DNA of 15,069 nt, taken from assembly GCA_027676805.1 (NCBI GenBank), contig JAQENU010000020.1:1-15069 (forward strand), written 5' to 3'. This DNA comes from Coprobacillaceae bacterium UN01-12pH3A. GTDB taxonomy: Bacteria; Bacillota_I; Bacilli_A; Erysipelotrichales; Coprobacillaceae. Under the pieces are notes generated by a model. That model was not told where the DNA came from. It saw nothing but the letters and a program-made list of their open reading frames with translations, and searched no databases. Every line of letters begins with the position of its first letter. The first letter of the stretch is position 1. The position numbers and the translations under genes were made by a program. Below, piece after piece: positions 13,989 to 15,069 of the stretch.

Positions 13989-14885
13989 ATGATTTTAAGT
14001 GTGAGTGAACGTACCGACATCTGTGCCTTTTATGCAGATTGGTTTTACAAACGAATAGAGGAAGGCTATGTTCAGGTACGCAATCCCTTTTACAAAGAAC
14101 AGGTCAGTACGATCTTGCTTGATAAAGACCATATTGACGCTATTATATTTTGTACTAAAAATCCGATTCCAATGATGGATCGCTTACACCTTTTGAAAGA
14201 TTTTGCCTATCAGTTTCAAATTACGATCACCCCTTATTTAAGAGATATTGAACCCAATGTTCCAGCTAAAGGAACGATCATTCAAGCCGTCAAAAAACTT
14301 TCCTGCCAAATTGGAAAAGAACGGGTTGTCATTCGCTATGATCCCATCTTATTAAATCCTGTTTATACTATCGATCATCATATTAAAATGTTTGATAAAC
14401 TCTGTACAATGCTGGAAGGCTATACGGAAAAGATCATTATCAGTTTTGTTGATCTAAAAAAGAACACATTAAAAAACAGTAAAGAATTAAAGCTGGAAGA
14501 AATTACGGATGAAAAAGCCTATCAGCTTGCCAAAGCTTTTGTCGCGATTACAAAAAGTCATCAGATGCAGATTCTGACTTGTGCTGAAAAATATGATTTT
14601 AGTGAGCTTGGCTTTTTGAAAGAAGGCTGTACGAGCAATGAAAGCCTGTATCAGCTGACCCATGTCTTAAAAAAGTATCCGCGCAATACCAAACGTCCAC
14701 TGTGCAATTGTTTGCAGACTGTTGACATTTCCGCTTACAATACTTGTCTGCATTTTTGTAAATACTGTTATGCAAACTATGACGAAGAAATGGTGCGCTG
14801 TCATTATGCTCAGCATGATCTGAATTCTCCGTTATTGATCGGACATCTTCATGAAAATGATATTATTAAAATCAGAAAAAAATAA
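13989..14885 (+). CDS. DUF1848 family protein, predicted Fe-S protein
   Basis: Protein of 298 residues matching the DUF1848 pattern: N-terminal ILSVSERTDICAFYADWF, VRNPF (30-34), FCTKNP (54-59), ITPYLRDIEPNVP (80-92), RYDPILLNP (116-124) and SFVDL (152-156). The fold is probably a TIM-barrel-like one. Near the C-terminus the cysteines C253-x3-C257-x2-C260 have exactly the spacing of a radical-SAM 4Fe-4S motif, followed by YANY; C239 and C241 lie just before. As I recall the family description, this C-terminal placement is a feature of DUF1848, whereas classical radical-SAM enzymes carry the motif N-terminally. GGGGG at 13976-13980 precedes ATG 13989 by 8 bases. It is monocistronic. The reaction is unknown; a role in DNA or RNA repair or modification is a guess from distant similarity only. 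Confidence 0.9.
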   Translation: MILSVSERTDICAFYADWFYKRIEEGYVQVRNPFYKEQVSTILLDKDHIDAIIFCTKNPIPMMDRLHLLKDFAYQFQITITPYLRDIEPNVPAKGTIIQAVKKLSCQIGKERVVIRYDPILLNPVYTIDHHIKMFDKLCTMLEGYTEKIIISFVDLKKNTLKNSKELKLEEITDEKAYQLAKAFVAITKSHQMQILTCAEKYDFSELGFLKEGCTSNESLYQLTHVLKKYPRNTKRPLCNCLQTVDISAYNTCLHFCKYCYANYDEEMVRCHYAQHDLNSPLLIGHLHENDIIKIRKK

Positions 14886-14904
14886 ACGTATATTTTCGTT
14901 TTAA
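14884..14904 (+). terminator. Weak terminator after the DUF1848 gene
   Basis: AAACG (14884-14888) and CGTTT (14897-14901) form a short 5-bp stem followed by T and A. The stem is weak but is the only candidate before the tRNA promoter. The rest of 14905-14990 holds nothing I recognise. Confidence 0.3.
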
Positions 14905-14996
14905 TAAGACCAAACTATACAATGATCAGAGTAAACCTATCAAATTCCCCAAAGATGCGACTTGTTTCTTTTTTCAAAAAAATTGTGAAAAAGGCA

Positions 14997-15025
14997 TTGA
15001 CGTATAAAAAAAGCTATGGTATTAT
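14997..15025 (+). promoter_or_regulatory. Promoter of the right-hand tRNA gene
   Basis: TTGACG (14997-15002), a 17-base spacer and TATTAT (15020-15025) form a near-consensus sigma-A promoter 18 bases upstream of the mature tRNA 5' end. Confidence 0.8.
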
Positions 15026-15043
15026 AAATGGGCACTAGAAATT

Positions 15044-15069
15044 GGAGGTTTAGCTCAGTTGGGAGAGCA
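15044..15069 (+). tRNA. tRNA, 5' part only (probably tRNA-Val)
   Basis: The 5' part of a tRNA cut by the window edge: acceptor strand GGAGGTT (15044-15050), TA, then the D-arm GCTC-AGTTGGGA-GAGC with the invariant GG. The GGAGG acceptor start resembles Bacillota valine tRNAs as I remember them. The anticodon lies outside the window, so the identity is tentative while the tRNA call itself is firm. It may be the first gene of a tRNA cluster. Confidence 0.8.

Noticed and set aside
1..15069. Genomic island or prophage between the two tRNA genes
   Set aside because: No integrase, transposase, recombinase, phage gene or repeated tRNA end is visible; the genes look like ordinary chromosomal content.

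Overview
The window is an AT-rich chromosomal stretch of a low-GC Gram-positive bacterium (Bacillota). This rests on strong AGGAGG/GGGGG ribosome sites, Rho-independent terminators, an OmpR-type two-component system beside a MacB/FtsX-like exporter, a MepA-like MATE pump and a DUF1848 protein. Gene content would fit a gut Erysipelotrichia or Clostridia lineage, but nothing here fixes the genus. No phage, insertion sequence or CRISPR array is visible. Both edges cut tRNA genes: a glycine tRNA on the left and a probable valine tRNA on the right.

Left third (258-4993, plus strand): a response regulator and sensor kinase overlap by 4 bases and end in a terminator. Next comes a separately promoted transporter operon of permease, ATPase and small membrane protein. 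The promoters in front of the regulator and of the permease share a layout: two TTTYAYA-like half-sites 11 bases apart, the second starting exactly 16 bases before a -10 box. I infer that the regulator controls both itself and the exporter.

Middle (5065-8768): a MATE efflux gene follows a good promoter and a structured leader of two hairpins plus a terminator. Its layout and its MepA-like target fit the guanidine-IV (mepA) riboswitch class. Convergent terminators then separate it from a minus-strand operon of three unrecognised genes (two membrane proteins and a zinc-ribbon-like protein) and a lone 79-residue small protein.

Right third (9036-15069): a minus-strand diguanylate cyclase (divergent N-terminus, two PAS domains, GGDEF), then a HAD phosphatase with a downstream four-helix membrane protein. 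A metallophosphoesterase on the plus strand starts divergently from the HAD gene. Converging on it is an APH-type phosphotransferase gene broken by a one-base frameshift; the missing N-terminus can be read in another frame just upstream. Last are a DUF1848 gene with a radical-SAM-like cysteine triad at its C-terminus and the right-hand tRNA with its own promoter.

Most promising for follow-up: the shared operator architecture, the MATE leader RNA, the frameshifted kinase and the unrecognised three-gene cassette. I do not see convincing evidence of a wholly new defence or mobile system here.
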